The notes: generated by a model not told the origin, from the letters alone. A stretch of DNA of 64,000 nt from Peptostreptococcus russellii (GCF_003012055.1 NZ_JYGE01000003.1:62001-126000); one strand, 5' to 3'. Counted from the stretch's first letter, positions 54,239-63,286 are shown. Numbers and translations: made by a program.

Positions 54239-55321
54239 TTATTTAATATTTTGTACTTTTTCATATACATCCATATTTTTGTCTGTGATAAATGAACAAG
54301 AACTTCCTTCATGCCCTATTCTTCCGGTTCTTCCTATTCTATGTATATAATCTTCTGCTGATTCAGGGAAGTCATAATTATAAATATTGCTTATACCTTC
54401 TATGTCAAGACCTCTAGATGCTAAATCAGTAGAAATCAAAAATTGTATTTTCATATCTCTAAAGTTTTTAAGAATTCTTTCTCTTTTTGACTGACTTATA
54501 TCACTATGTATTTTTTCACAATTATAACCTGCTTGTGCAAGTTTCAAGTCCAAGTTATTTACACGAGCCTTTGTTCTACAGAATATAATCGCCATAAAAG
54601 GCTTGTCTATTTCTATTTTTTCACATAAATCATCGAATTTTTTTCTGTCAGTAGTAAATATAAACTCTTGATTTATAAGCTTTGGGATATCATATTCTGA
54701 CTTAGAGCTAATAATTTCGAAATTATCTGCATATCTATAGGCTAGCTTTTTTACTTTGGAGTCTATAGTGGCGGATAAGAGCATAATTTGATCTATAGAT
54801 CTAATATCCTTCAAAACAATATCAATTTCGTTTCTAAATCCCATTAAGAGCATCTGATCAGCCTCATCTATTATAATAGATGACACATCTTTTAGATCAA
54901 TAGTTTTTCTATTCATATGATCTAATAGTCTTCCTGGGGTAGCAATTATAATATTTATCTTATTCTTTAATTTATTTATTTGAGATTTTATATCTTTTCC
55001 ACCATATATAGCAAGAGTATTTATACTAACATCTCCAAGTAAGTCTATTATCCTTTCAGTCTCAGAATGAATTTGAATAACAAGTTCTCTTGTCGGTGCC
55101 AGGATTAATACTGAGTCTAACTCTTCTTTATATATCTTATTTATTATTGGAATAAGGAAAGAAAGAGTTTTTCCAGTTCCGGTATTTGATTCTGCTACTA
55201 TATTCTTATTTTCTAATATATTTGGTATGACTTGCTTTTGTATAGGTGTAGGCTCATTAATCCCCATTCTGTGCAATGCATCTAGCAAGTTTTCATTAAT
55301 TCCCATTTCTTTAAAATTCAT
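54239..55321 (-). CDS. DEAD-box RNA helicase
   Basis: This 360-residue helicase contains only the two RecA-like domains. Motifs are Q (EPTPIQKQ), I (SNTGTGKT), Ia (PTRELVIQ), Ib (TPGRLLDH), II (DEAD), III (SAT), V (STDLASRGLD) and VI (HRIGRTGRIG). It lacks the basic C-terminal extension of CshA or CsdA and the DbpA RNA-binding domain, so it is a minimal form. It likely unwinds structured RNA, in ribosome assembly or mRNA decay. It is the only clear minus-strand gene, with an extended -10 promoter and a Shine-Dalgarno separated from the AUG by a hairpin. Confidence 0.93.
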   Translation of the reverse strand: MNFKEMGINENLLDALHRMGINEPTPIQKQVIPNILENKNIVAESNTGTGKTLSFLIPIINKIYKEELDSVLILAPTRELVIQIHSETERIIDLLGDVSINTLAIYGGKDIKSQINKLKNKINIIIATPGRLLDHMNRKTIDLKDVSSIIIDEADQMLLMGFRNEIDIVLKDIRSIDQIMLLSATIDSKVKKLAYRYADNFEIISSKSEYDIPKLINQEFIFTTDRKKFDDLCEKIEIDKPFMAIIFCRTKARVNNLDLKLAQAGYNCEKIHSDISQSKRERILKNFRDMKIQFLISTDLASRGLDIEGISNIYNYDFPESAEDYIHRIGRTGRIGHEGSSCSFITDKNMDVYEKVQNIK

Positions 55322-55377
55322 ATATTTTGGGCAATAACCTGAGAGTTATTCGCTTTGGGATTGCCCATCCTCCTTTT
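55319..55377 (-). promoter_or_regulatory. Ribosome site with hairpin between SD and AUG (helicase gene)
   Basis: Read on the minus strand, AAAAGGAGGA (55377-55368) is followed by T and then GGGCAAT (55366-55360), which pairs with ATTGCCC (55335-55329). Inside, AATAAC (55350-55345) can pair with GTTATT (55338-55333). Then come 7 nt and AUG at 55321. Linear spacing is 47 nt. An in-frame TAA precedes the AUG and no other in-frame start lies between. An out-of-frame ATG touching the Shine-Dalgarno opens a 16-codon frame whose TGA overlaps the AUG. Confidence 0.65.
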
Positions 55378-55414
55378 ATTTATTTTAGGTAAAATATTAC
55401 CCGATACGAATTAT

Positions 55415-55423
55415 ATTATATCA
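55415..55423 (-). promoter_or_regulatory. Extended -10 promoter of the helicase gene
   Basis: On the minus strand TGATATAAT (55423-55415) is an extended -10 element with no clear -35. The start would be near 55408, giving a leader of about 87 nt. Confidence 0.5.
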
Positions 55424-55650
55424 CATAGCATATAAAAACGGTGAAAATAGCTATATATATAGATATAAAATATAAAATAATAAGGTAAAGACTTATTTTT
55501 CTTATAGGAAATAATATAAAAAATTAAAAGAAATAGTATAAAGAAATAGTAAAAAAAATTGTAAAGAGTAATTTGAAAAAAATATAAGAAATAGCATAAA
55601 AAATTGTAAAAAATAATATGAAAAATAAATAACTTGAAATCTAGAAAAAT

Positions 55651-55695
55651 TATATAAAAGCAATTCATATAAAAGCAACTCATATAAATGTAATT
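55651..55695. repeat. Three tandem 15-bp repeats
   Basis: Units are TATATAAAAGCAATT, CATATAAAAGCAACT and CATATAAATGTAATT. They lie in a very AT-rich, about 1-kb gene-free stretch (55322-56316) that also has a looser ~45-bp A-rich direct repeat at about 55520-55625. Confidence 0.6.
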
Positions 55696-56067
55696 AAATT
55701 TATATAAATAAAATACTATTAATGTAGATGGAGCTTGCGAGAAAAAAATTAAAGAGAGATAGACTGATATTCAATTACAGAAAGAGAAAATTATTTTGTA
55801 AATATCTATTTATAAAATAAAAAAATACAAGTTAAATACAGATAAAAAGCATATTAATAAAAGAAATAACTTCCGTATAAGATATTAAACAAAAAGGTAT
55901 TAAGTATACAAAAATATAAAAACATAATATCTAGACTAGCCAAAAACTTATGGAAACTATCACAGTTGTCAGTGAATAGTGAAATTAGTATAAAAAAAGA
56001 ATCTTTATTCATATTTTACAATAAAAGAATAAGGCTTATTTATAAAAAATGAAGATATTAATAATTT

Positions 56068-56106
56068 ATAAAAAAGCAACTATGAAAGTTATAACAATAT
56101 AGTTGC
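56068..56106 (-). terminator. Minus-strand terminator with no obvious gene
   Basis: GCAACTAT (56076-56083) and ATAGTTGC (56099-56106) form an 8-bp stem. The T-run is on the minus strand (six A at 56070-56075 on the + strand), so termination is leftward. No minus-strand gene lies to its right. Confidence 0.5.
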
Positions 56107-56196
56107 AAAAAAAGAGTGTATTTACCTTTTAATCATGACTTAACACTCAAAAATGAAAGTAAAATAAAAAAAGTATCATAAAAAAGCTAAAAAGGC

Positions 56197-56225
56197 TTGC
56201 AAATTTATTGTTAAGCAATTATAAT
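56197..56225 (+). promoter_or_regulatory. Promoter of the citrate branch genes
   Basis: TTGCAA (56197-56202) and TATAAT (56220-56225) are separated by 17 nt. The predicted start near 56232 is about 85 nt before the ATG. Confidence 0.65.
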
Positions 56226-56316
56226 AATATTTAAGCAAATGAATGCATAAATAAAATACTTGCAAAAGTGAAACTATATAGAATTATAAGAGTTAATTAA
56301 TTAGGAGGTTAGTGTT

Positions 56317-57474
56317 ATGTGTGTGATTGATAAGATTCAGGGAAGAGAGCTAAAAATAGTAGATACTACTTTGAGAGATGGAGAACAGACTGCTGGAGTA
56401 GTATTTGCGAATAGTGAAAAAATCATGATAGCAGAAATGCTAAGTGATTTGGGCGTAAATCAACTTGAAGTTGGAATACCTACTATGGGCGGAGATGAAA
56501 AAGAAGCAATAAAGCAAATAGTAAAAAGAAATCTTGATTCTAGCATTATGGCATGGAATCGTGCAGTAGTTAGTGATGTTCAGCAAAGTATTGATTGTGG
56601 TGTTGATGCAGTAGCAATCTCTATTTCTGTTTCTGACATACACATTCAAAACAAACTAAGAACATCTAGAGAATGGGTTTTAGAACAGATGGTAAAGACT
56701 ACTGAGTATGCTAAGAAAAATGGACTATATGTATCTGTAAATGGTGAAGATGCTTCTAGAGCAGATGATGACTTTTTGATAGAGTTTATTGAATGTGCAA
56801 AAGAAGCTGGTGCAGATAGGTTTAGATTCTGTGATACAGTAGGGGTAATGGATCCATTCACAATTAGAAAGAAAATAGAAAAAATATATAAAGCGACTAA
56901 CTTTGATATAGAAATGCATACTCATAATGATTTTGGTATGGCTACGGCAAACGCTATCGGAGGCGTGTTAGGTGGAGCAAACTATGTGGGTGTAACAGTA
57001 AATGGTCTAGGTGAAAGAGCTGGAAATGCTGCTTTAGAAGAAGTGTTGATGTCTCTTATTCATGTATTAAAATATGAATCAAAAATAGATACTAGAAAAT
57101 TTGTAGAGTTATCTGAATATGTTTCAAAAGCTTCTGGAAGAGAAATGCCTGCTTGGAAGGCAATTGTGGGTAGCAATATGTTTAGACATGAATCAGGAAT
57201 ACATGCTGATGGAGCTTTAAAAAATCCAAAGAATTATGAAGCTTTTGATCCAGCAGAAGTTGGACTAGAAAGACAGATAGTAATAGGTAAGCATTCAGGT
57301 AAGGCTGCAGTAGTCAATAAATTTAAGGAATTTGATATAGATATAAGTGATGAAGATGCAAACCTAGTTCTTGAAGAAATAAGAAGAACTTCTGTTAGGC
57401 TAAAGAGATCTTTATTTGATAAGGAAATAGCTTCAATATACAAGGATATATTGGCGGAGAGAAAAAAGAAATAA
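56317..57474 (+). CDS. Homocitrate synthase-family enzyme, probable Re-citrate synthase
   Basis: This 385-residue DRE-TIM metallolyase has VDTTLRDGEQTAGV at the N-terminus, the metal-binding HTHNDFGMATANA near residue 198, NGLGERAGNAALEE near 230 and HESGIHADG near 290. By sequence it sits with homocitrate synthase/NifV and AksA. The next genes encode aconitase and an isocitrate dehydrogenase, and no nif or lysine genes are nearby, so it most likely condenses acetyl-CoA with oxaloacetate. Re-citrate synthases are known to belong to this family. AGGAGG precedes the ATG. Substrate assignment is inference. Confidence 0.8.
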   Translation: MCVIDKIQGRELKIVDTTLRDGEQTAGVVFANSEKIMIAEMLSDLGVNQLEVGIPTMGGDEKEAIKQIVKRNLDSSIMAWNRAVVSDVQQSIDCGVDAVAISISVSDIHIQNKLRTSREWVLEQMVKTTEYAKKNGLYVSVNGEDASRADDDFLIEFIECAKEAGADRFRFCDTVGVMDPFTIRKKIEKIYKATNFDIEMHTHNDFGMATANAIGGVLGGANYVGVTVNGLGERAGNAALEEVLMSLIHVLKYESKIDTRKFVELSEYVSKASGREMPAWKAIVGSNMFRHESGIHADGALKNPKNYEAFDPAEVGLERQIVIGKHSGKAAVVNKFKEFDIDISDEDANLVLEEIRRTSVRLKRSLFDKEIASIYKDILAERKKK

Positions 57475-57497
57475 TTAGGGCAATATAAAATTAATTT

Positions 57498-57534
57498 AAA
57501 GGGTGTTATTCTCTTAGAATGATGCCCTTTATTA
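57498..57534 (+). terminator. Hairpin after the citrate synthase-like gene
   Basis: AAAGGGTGTTATTCT (57498-57512) pairs with AGAATGATGCCCTTT (57516-57530) with three G-U pairs. The T-run is short, so it may attenuate rather than stop readthrough into the aconitase gene. Confidence 0.65.
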
Positions 57535-57631
57535 AAATATTTCACAGCAAGGCTGTTGAGTAATGTTAGATATTATATTGAAAAAAATAGTTAGATAGCT
57601 TAACTAAAAAATATTATAGAAGGTGATTGTT

Positions 57632-59563
57632 TTGGGAAAAAATATAGTAGAAAAAATATTATTAGAACATTTGGTAGAAGGAGAACTGAAAAAGGGAACT
57701 ACAGCAGGGATTAGAATTGATAGAACTCTTACACAGGACTCTACAGGAACTATGGCTTACTTACAATTGGAGGCTATGGGAATAGATAGGGTTAAAACAA
57801 AAAAGTCTGTGGCATTTATAGATCATAATATGCTTCAGCAGGGATTTGAAAATGCAGATGATCATAAGTTTATACAGACTATTGCAAATAAATATGGTAT
57901 ATATTTTTCAAAACCAGGAAACGGTATATGTCATCAAGTAAACTTAGAAAGATTTTCTGTACCAGGAGATACACTTTTGGGTTCAGATAGTCATACTCCT
58001 ACCGCTGGTGGAGTTGGAATGCTTGCTATAGGTGCAGGTGGGCTAGATGTTGCACTTGCAATGGCTGGAGAAGCCTATTATATCAAGGTGCCTCAGGTGA
58101 TCAAGGTAGAGCTAAGTGGAAAGTTAAATCACATGGTATCTTCTAAGGATATCATATTGGAAGTATTGAGAAGGCAAACTGTAAAGGGTGGAGTAGGCAA
58201 GGTATATGAATATGCTGGTGAAGGATTAGAAAATCTTTCAGTACCTCAAAGAGCGACTATTACTAATATGGGTGCTGAACTTGGAGCTACTACTTCAATA
58301 TTTCCAAGTGATGAAAAAACAAAGGAGTTCTTTGTAGCACAGGATAGACTTGAGGACTGGAAGGAACTATTGGCAGATGAAGATGCTAACTATGATGAAG
58401 TTATCAAAATAGATCTAGATAAACTAGAGCCTATGGTAGCTGCTCCTCATAGTCCAGATAATATTAGAAGATGTAGAGATGAAGGAAAAATAAAAATAGA
58501 TCAAGTAGCAATAGGAAGCTGTACAAATTCATCATACGAAGATTTGATGAAGGTATCAAAGATTTTAAAGGGAAGAAAGGTTGCGGATAATGTAAGTTTA
58601 GTAATAGCACCAGGTTCAAGACAAGTAATGGAAATGATTGCTAGAAATGGAGCACTTGGAGATATAATAAGTTCAGGGGCTAGAATTCTTGAGAATTCTT
58701 GTGGTCCTTGTATAGGTATGGGGCAATCCCCAGGTACAGATGCTGTGAGTATAAGAACTTTTAATAGAAATTTCTATGGTAGAAGTGGGACTAATTCTGC
58801 ACAAGTATACCTTTCAAGTCCAGAAGTAGCAGCTGTAAGTGCTATATATGGATGTCTAATGGATCCAAGAGATGCAGATTTTGAAGTGGATTTTGACGGG
58901 ATAGCTGTAGACAACTTCCTGATAGATGACAGTATGATAATAGCACCGAGCAAAGATCCAGATAGCGTAGAGATTGTTAGGGGACCAAATATAAAGCCTT
59001 TCCCATTAAATACAGCATTGGAAAATAGTTTGGATGGAAAAGTTATAATAAAAGTTGAAGATAATATTACGACAGATCATATTATGCCATCAAATGCAAA
59101 ATTACTTCCATATAGAAGTAATATTCCTCACCTATCAAAGTTCTGTTTCAGCACGATTGATGAAGATTTTGCTGAAAGGTCTCTAAATAATAAGGGTGGA
59201 TTTATTATAGCTGGAGATAACTATGGTCAGGGATCATCTAGAGAACATGCAGCACTTGCACCACTTTATTTAGGAATCAAGGGTGTAATTGCCAAGAGTT
59301 TTGCAAGAATACACAAAGCCAACTTAATAAATAGTGGAATTTTGCCTATGGAGTTTGAAGATTTAGCCGATTTTGAATCCATAGATCAGATGGATGAACT
59401 ATTTGTAGAAGATATATTTGATGGAATTAAGTCAGGAAGATTAAAGATAAAAAATAAAACTAAAAATAAAGAGTTTTTCGTGAAGGCTATATTCAATCAG
59501 AAGGAAATAGATATGCTGATGGCTGGAGGAAAGCTAAACAGTATAAAAATGAAGAAAGATTAA
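57632..59563 (+). CDS. Aconitate hydratase
   Basis: Aconitase isomerises citrate to isocitrate. This 643-residue member of the aconitase/IPM isomerase family has the substrate site DSHTPTAGGVGMLAIG near residue 118 and the [4Fe-4S] cysteines in GSCTNSS near 294 and NSCGPCIGMG near 353-356. The swivel domain at the C-terminus has GDNYGQGSSREHAA. All three Fe-S cysteines are present. The frame opens at GTG 57623, but that is part of the GAAGGTGAT ribosome site, so TTG 57632 is preferred. Neighbouring genes fix the pathway as citrate to 2-oxoglutarate. Confidence 0.92.
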   Translation: MGKNIVEKILLEHLVEGELKKGTTAGIRIDRTLTQDSTGTMAYLQLEAMGIDRVKTKKSVAFIDHNMLQQGFENADDHKFIQTIANKYGIYFSKPGNGICHQVNLERFSVPGDTLLGSDSHTPTAGGVGMLAIGAGGLDVALAMAGEAYYIKVPQVIKVELSGKLNHMVSSKDIILEVLRRQTVKGGVGKVYEYAGEGLENLSVPQRATITNMGAELGATTSIFPSDEKTKEFFVAQDRLEDWKELLADEDANYDEVIKIDLDKLEPMVAAPHSPDNIRRCRDEGKIKIDQVAIGSCTNSSYEDLMKVSKILKGRKVADNVSLVIAPGSRQVMEMIARNGALGDIISSGARILENSCGPCIGMGQSPGTDAVSIRTFNRNFYGRSGTNSAQVYLSSPEVAAVSAIYGCLMDPRDADFEVDFDGIAVDNFLIDDSMIIAPSKDPDSVEIVRGPNIKPFPLNTALENSLDGKVIIKVEDNITTDHIMPSNAKLLPYRSNIPHLSKFCFSTIDEDFAERSLNNKGGFIIAGDNYGQGSSREHAALAPLYLGIKGVIAKSFARIHKANLINSGILPMEFEDLADFESIDQMDELFVEDIFDGIKSGRLKIKNKTKNKEFFVKAIFNQKEIDMLMAGGKLNSIKMKKD

Positions 59564-59654
59564 TACTCAATTATATAAGATTGAAGTTGTGAATAAAAAT
59601 AAAATTATCAAAAAAGATAAGGTAAATAATTCAAAATATAATTGGAGGTAAAAA

Positions 59655-60692
59655 ATGTATAATATTACTCTAATTCCTGGAGATGGAATAGGTCTAGAAG
59701 TTACAAAAGCAATGAAAAAGGTAGTAAAAGCTAGTGGGGTTGATATAAATTGGGAAGAAGTAGCGGCAGGAGAAAGTGTTATTGAGGAGTACAACACTCC
59801 TCTTCCTGAGTATGTTTTAGATAGTATTAAGAAAAATAAAATAGCTATTAAGGGACCAATTGCAACACCAGTAGGTAAGGGATTTAGAAGTGTTAATGTG
59901 GCTCTTAGAAAGTCTTTGAATCTATATGCAAATGTAAGGCCAGTTAAAACTTTTGAAGGTATAAAGTCAAGATATGAAAATATTGATCTGACTATTATAA
60001 GAGAAAACACAGAAGACTTATATGCTGGAGTAGAGCATATGGTAGGAGATATAGCAGCTGAAAGTATAAAAATAATAACAAAAGAAGCAACTGATAGAAT
60101 AGTTCAGTTTGCGTGTGATTATACAAAGAACAATAATTACAAGAGATTATCTTGTGTTCACAAGGCAAATATAATGAAACTATCAGATGGATTATTCCTT
60201 AGAGAGTTTGACAGAGTATGCGAGGAAAACAAAATATTTAGATTAAATGGAGAAGATGCAGCAGCTAGAAAATACTATGCAGATGATGTAATAGTAGATG
60301 CAGCAGCAATGAACTTGGTTTTGACTCCTGAAAATTTTGATGTTCTTGTAATGCCAAATCTTTATGGAGATATATTATCTGATTTATGTGCAGGCCTAGT
60401 AGGAGGTCTTGGAATAATTCCAAGTGCCAATATAGGTAAGGATTGTGCAGTATTTGAAGCAGTTCATGGAAGTGCACCTCAAATAGCAGGACAAAACATT
60501 GCTAACCCTACTGCTATAATTCAATCAGCAGTGATGATGCTAAAGTATATAGGGGAAAATAAAGCAGCAGAAAAAATAGAAGATGCTTTAAAGAAGATAT
60601 TTATAGAAGGAAAAATACTTACTGTAGATCTAGGAGGAAGTGCTAGCACAGATGAGTTTGCAGATGAATTATGCAGACTTATGGAAAACTAA
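59655..60692 (+). CDS. icd: Isocitrate dehydrogenase (NAD-type, IDH/IPMDH family)
   Basis: This 345-residue beta-decarboxylating dehydrogenase oxidises isocitrate to 2-oxoglutarate and CO2. It shows LIPGDGIGLEV, the substrate loop SVNVALRKSLNLYANVRPV near residue 85, IRENTEDLYAGVEH near 115, the catalytic HKANIMK near 175 and VHGSAPQIAGQ near 275. The SVNVALRK loop and the ENTEDLY segment point to isocitrate rather than isopropylmalate as substrate. The short, homomeric type is usually NAD-dependent. GGAGGTAA precedes the ATG. Together with the two upstream genes it supplies 2-oxoglutarate for glutamate synthesis. Confidence 0.92.
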   Translation: MYNITLIPGDGIGLEVTKAMKKVVKASGVDINWEEVAAGESVIEEYNTPLPEYVLDSIKKNKIAIKGPIATPVGKGFRSVNVALRKSLNLYANVRPVKTFEGIKSRYENIDLTIIRENTEDLYAGVEHMVGDIAAESIKIITKEATDRIVQFACDYTKNNNYKRLSCVHKANIMKLSDGLFLREFDRVCEENKIFRLNGEDAAARKYYADDVIVDAAAMNLVLTPENFDVLVMPNLYGDILSDLCAGLVGGLGIIPSANIGKDCAVFEAVHGSAPQIAGQNIANPTAIIQSAVMMLKYIGENKAAEKIEDALKKIFIEGKILTVDLGGSASTDEFADELCRLMEN

Positions 60693-60720
60693 TTTTGCCT
60701 AATCAATCACTATAATACAT

Positions 60721-60760
60721 AATAAAGAGGAGTTGGAACTTTCAGCTTCTCTTTATTTAT
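60721..60760 (+). terminator. Intrinsic terminator after icd
   Basis: AATAAAGAGGAGTTG (60721-60735) pairs with CAGCTTCTCTTTATT (60743-60757) with two G-U pairs, followed by TATAT. The rest of the 396-bp gap to the glycosyltransferase is AT-rich with no gene seen. Confidence 0.82.
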
Positions 60761-61088
60761 ATGGGGATTAATATTATATGAGAAGATTATGCAATAAAAA
60801 ATTATAAAGTTTGGAGATTATATAAGGTCAAATAATAATAAATGTATTTGAAATTTAAAAACTATTAAAAAAGGCCCTAAAAGAGCTAAAAATAAATAGA
60901 CAAAACTTATTTACATATACTTTAAAATAGTAAAAAACTATATCAAGTGAATATATCTATCAAAAACTGTATTTATATTGAAATAATAGTTTTTTTTACT
61001 TATAATTAAAATTATAAATTGTATATGCTTACGAAATATATTTTTTCTATAAACATACACAATTGATTATTATTGGTGGAGGTAGGAA

Positions 61089-62315
61089 ATGAAGGTTCTT
61101 CATGTAAGTGCTCAAAAACCGGATTCTACTGGAAGTGGAATATATCTCAGTGGAATAATAAACGGTATGAAAAGTTTATGCGAAAAACAGGTCTTAGTTG
61201 CTGGAATAGACAGAGAAGATTGTATAGAAAGTATAGAAAAAAAGTATAATAATGAAGTTGATTTTTTTCCTGTAATATATAATTCTGGAGAACTAGACTT
61301 TAATGTCCCTGGTATGAGTGACAATATGCCTTACTCTAGTACTAGGTATATGGACATGGACGAGGAGATGGCAGATAGTATGAAGTCTGCTATTGTAGAG
61401 GCTTTGAAAGAGGCTACAAAGGACTTTAATCCAGATATAATTGTATGCCATCATTTATACTTTGCAACATCTATAGTTAGGGAGTTATTTCCAAGTAAAA
61501 AAATTGTTGCAATATGTCACGGAACATGTATAAGGCAGATGAAGAGGATAGATTTTAAAAAGTCTTATATAAAAGATAAAATTAGAAAGTTGGATATGAT
61601 TTTTGCTCTTCATTTTGAACAAAAAAAGATTATAGAAGATTTATATGAAATTGATAGTTCTAAAGTAAGGGTATTGGGAAGTGGATATGATAGCTCCGTA
61701 TTTTATAATAAAAATTATAAAAAAGATGGACCTATAAAGATATCCTATGCAGGCAAACTATCTTTTAGCAAGGGATTGATGCCATTTATAGATGCTATTA
61801 ATCAGTTGGATTATCCAAATGATTCATTGGAATTTATTTTTGCTGGAAATGGAAGTGTAAAGGAAGAATGTGATGCTATAAAAGAGTCTGGATCAAAATC
61901 AAAATACAAAATAGACTTTATAGGCAGAGTTAATCAGTTTCGTTTATCTGAGGAGCTAAATAAATCAGATATATTTGTGTTGCCATCTTACTATGAAGGT
62001 CTTCCTTTAGTAATATTGGAAGCCTTATCTTGTGGAAACTATGTGATATCTACTGATGTAGATGGAGTAAAGCAGTGGCTAGGAAGCAAGGTTAATGAAA
62101 GTGGTTTGATTGATTATGTTGAGCTACCAAAGATGAAGGAAGTATCACTTCCATATGAAGAGGAAATATCACCTTTTACAGAAAGATTAAAAAAATCTCT
62201 AGAAAAAGCAATCAACTATAGAAAGTTGAGAAGAAAAAAGCACTTGAATATAGAAGAGTTATCTTGGAAGGGATTGGCAGAGAAACTTTATGCTTATCTA
62301 GTAGAAATAAAATAA
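61089..62315 (+). CDS. Glycosyltransferase family 4 protein
   Basis: This 408-residue GT-B glycosyltransferase has the N-terminal KVLHVSAQKPDSTGSGIYLSGI donor/acceptor loop, VCHHLYF, VLGSGYDSSVF, the start of the second Rossmann domain ISYAGKLSFSKGL near residue 217, and the GT4 signature SYYEGLPLVILEALSCGNYVI (split here as SYYEGLPLVILEALS and CGNYVI), with E7E spacing. It transfers an activated sugar to an unknown acceptor, perhaps a lipid or surface glycan. GGAGGTAGG precedes the ATG. It forms a single-gene unit with no other glycan genes nearby. Confidence 0.88.
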   Translation: MKVLHVSAQKPDSTGSGIYLSGIINGMKSLCEKQVLVAGIDREDCIESIEKKYNNEVDFFPVIYNSGELDFNVPGMSDNMPYSSTRYMDMDEEMADSMKSAIVEALKEATKDFNPDIIVCHHLYFATSIVRELFPSKKIVAICHGTCIRQMKRIDFKKSYIKDKIRKLDMIFALHFEQKKIIEDLYEIDSSKVRVLGSGYDSSVFYNKNYKKDGPIKISYAGKLSFSKGLMPFIDAINQLDYPNDSLEFIFAGNGSVKEECDAIKESGSKSKYKIDFIGRVNQFRLSEELNKSDIFVLPSYYEGLPLVILEALSCGNYVISTDVDGVKQWLGSKVNESGLIDYVELPKMKEVSLPYEEEISPFTERLKKSLEKAINYRKLRRKKHLNIEELSWKGLAEKLYAYLVEIK

Positions 62316-62320
62316 AAAGC

Positions 62321-62366
62321 AAACATCTACTCTAATGTATTGTATACTAGGAGTAGATGTTTTTAA
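62321..62366 (+). terminator. Intrinsic terminator after the glycosyltransferase
   Basis: AAACATCTACTC (62321-62332) pairs with GAGTAGATGTTT (62351-62362), followed by TTAA; the loop is 18 nt. Confidence 0.82.
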
Positions 62367-62489
62367 TTGCACATATTTGAGTGATAATATTTATATACCA
62401 TAAGACTAGTTCGGGAAAACACCTGCTTAGTTTTAGATTCTAAGTGATAAGTTTTGAAAATATAATTTATAAGGGAAGAAGTGATTTTG

Positions 62490-63230
62490 ATGGATAAAAG
62501 TAAATATGCAGTAGTTGATTATAGAATGGATATTGAATGTAGAGAGAATATAGAAAGGCTTGGAATAAAACTTATAGACTCTTATAAAAATAAAAATGTA
62601 TACAAGGCCATAGAAGGACATGTGGATATAAATATGTTTAAAATAGGTAAAAATTTATTTTGTTCTCCAGAATCATATGAGTACTATAGGGATATTTTTG
62701 TAAGAGAAGGAATTATTGAACATATAAATCTTATAAAAGCTAGGACAAGACTAGATAAAAAATATCCAAAAGATATTGCCTACAATATATGTTTTACAGA
62801 AAGATATGCAATTGGAAGATTTGCAGATATTGACCCATTAATATTAGAGTTTTTAAAAAAGCTTTCTTATGATGATAAAGGAAGTAAATTAGAATTAATA
62901 GATATCAATCAAGGCTATGCTAATTGTTCAATTTGTCAGATAGATGAAAACTCAGTAATTAGTGCGGATAAAGGTGTATGTAGAGAATTAAAAAAGAAAA
63001 ATATAGATGTTTTAGAGATATCTCAAGCCCATATTGATTTATTTGACTTTGATTATGGTTTTATAGGTGGAGCCTCTGCATTGATAGATGATAAAGTTTG
63101 TTTCTTTGGTGACATAAAAAGTCATCCGGATTTTTTAATAATAAAGGAATTTATAGAGAAAAAAGGTAAAAAAATTGTGTCTCTTTCAAATAAAAAATTA
63201 ACCGATTATGGAAGTTTAGTAATCATATAG
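62490..63230 (+). CDS. DUF6873-like protein, possibly of the GME fold
   Basis: This 246-residue protein of unknown function begins YAVVDYRMDIECRENIERLG and later has INQGYANCSICQID, SADKGVCRELKKKNIDVLEIS, FDYGFIGGASALI and CFFGDIKSHPDF. The repeated beta-strand pattern and these motifs look like the DUF6873 group found mainly in Clostridia, related to guanidino-group-modifying-enzyme folds. I am moderately sure of that family and do not assign a reaction. The start is ATG 62490; the earlier GTG 62481 overlaps the ribosome site. It is a single-gene unit upstream of the repeat array. Confidence 0.7.
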   Translation: MDKSKYAVVDYRMDIECRENIERLGIKLIDSYKNKNVYKAIEGHVDINMFKIGKNLFCSPESYEYYRDIFVREGIIEHINLIKARTRLDKKYPKDIAYNICFTERYAIGRFADIDPLILEFLKKLSYDDKGSKLELIDINQGYANCSICQIDENSVISADKGVCRELKKKNIDVLEISQAHIDLFDFDYGFIGGASALIDDKVCFFGDIKSHPDFLIIKEFIEKKGKKIVSLSNKKLTDYGSLVII

Positions 63231-63286
63231 AATGGATTAAATTATAAGTAAATTTATGAATTTTGAGTCAGAAAAAGAAGAAGTTT

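Noticed and set aside
55411-55683. Minus-strand open frame of 90 codons rich in Phe, Tyr and Ile.
   Set aside because: It is the translation of A-rich low-complexity and repeat DNA, has no ribosome site, and runs through the helicase promoter.
56317-57474. Annotation as isopropylmalate synthase of leucine synthesis.
   Set aside because: It is shorter than LeuA, lacks the C-terminal regulatory domain, and is linked to aconitase and isocitrate dehydrogenase rather than leuBCD.
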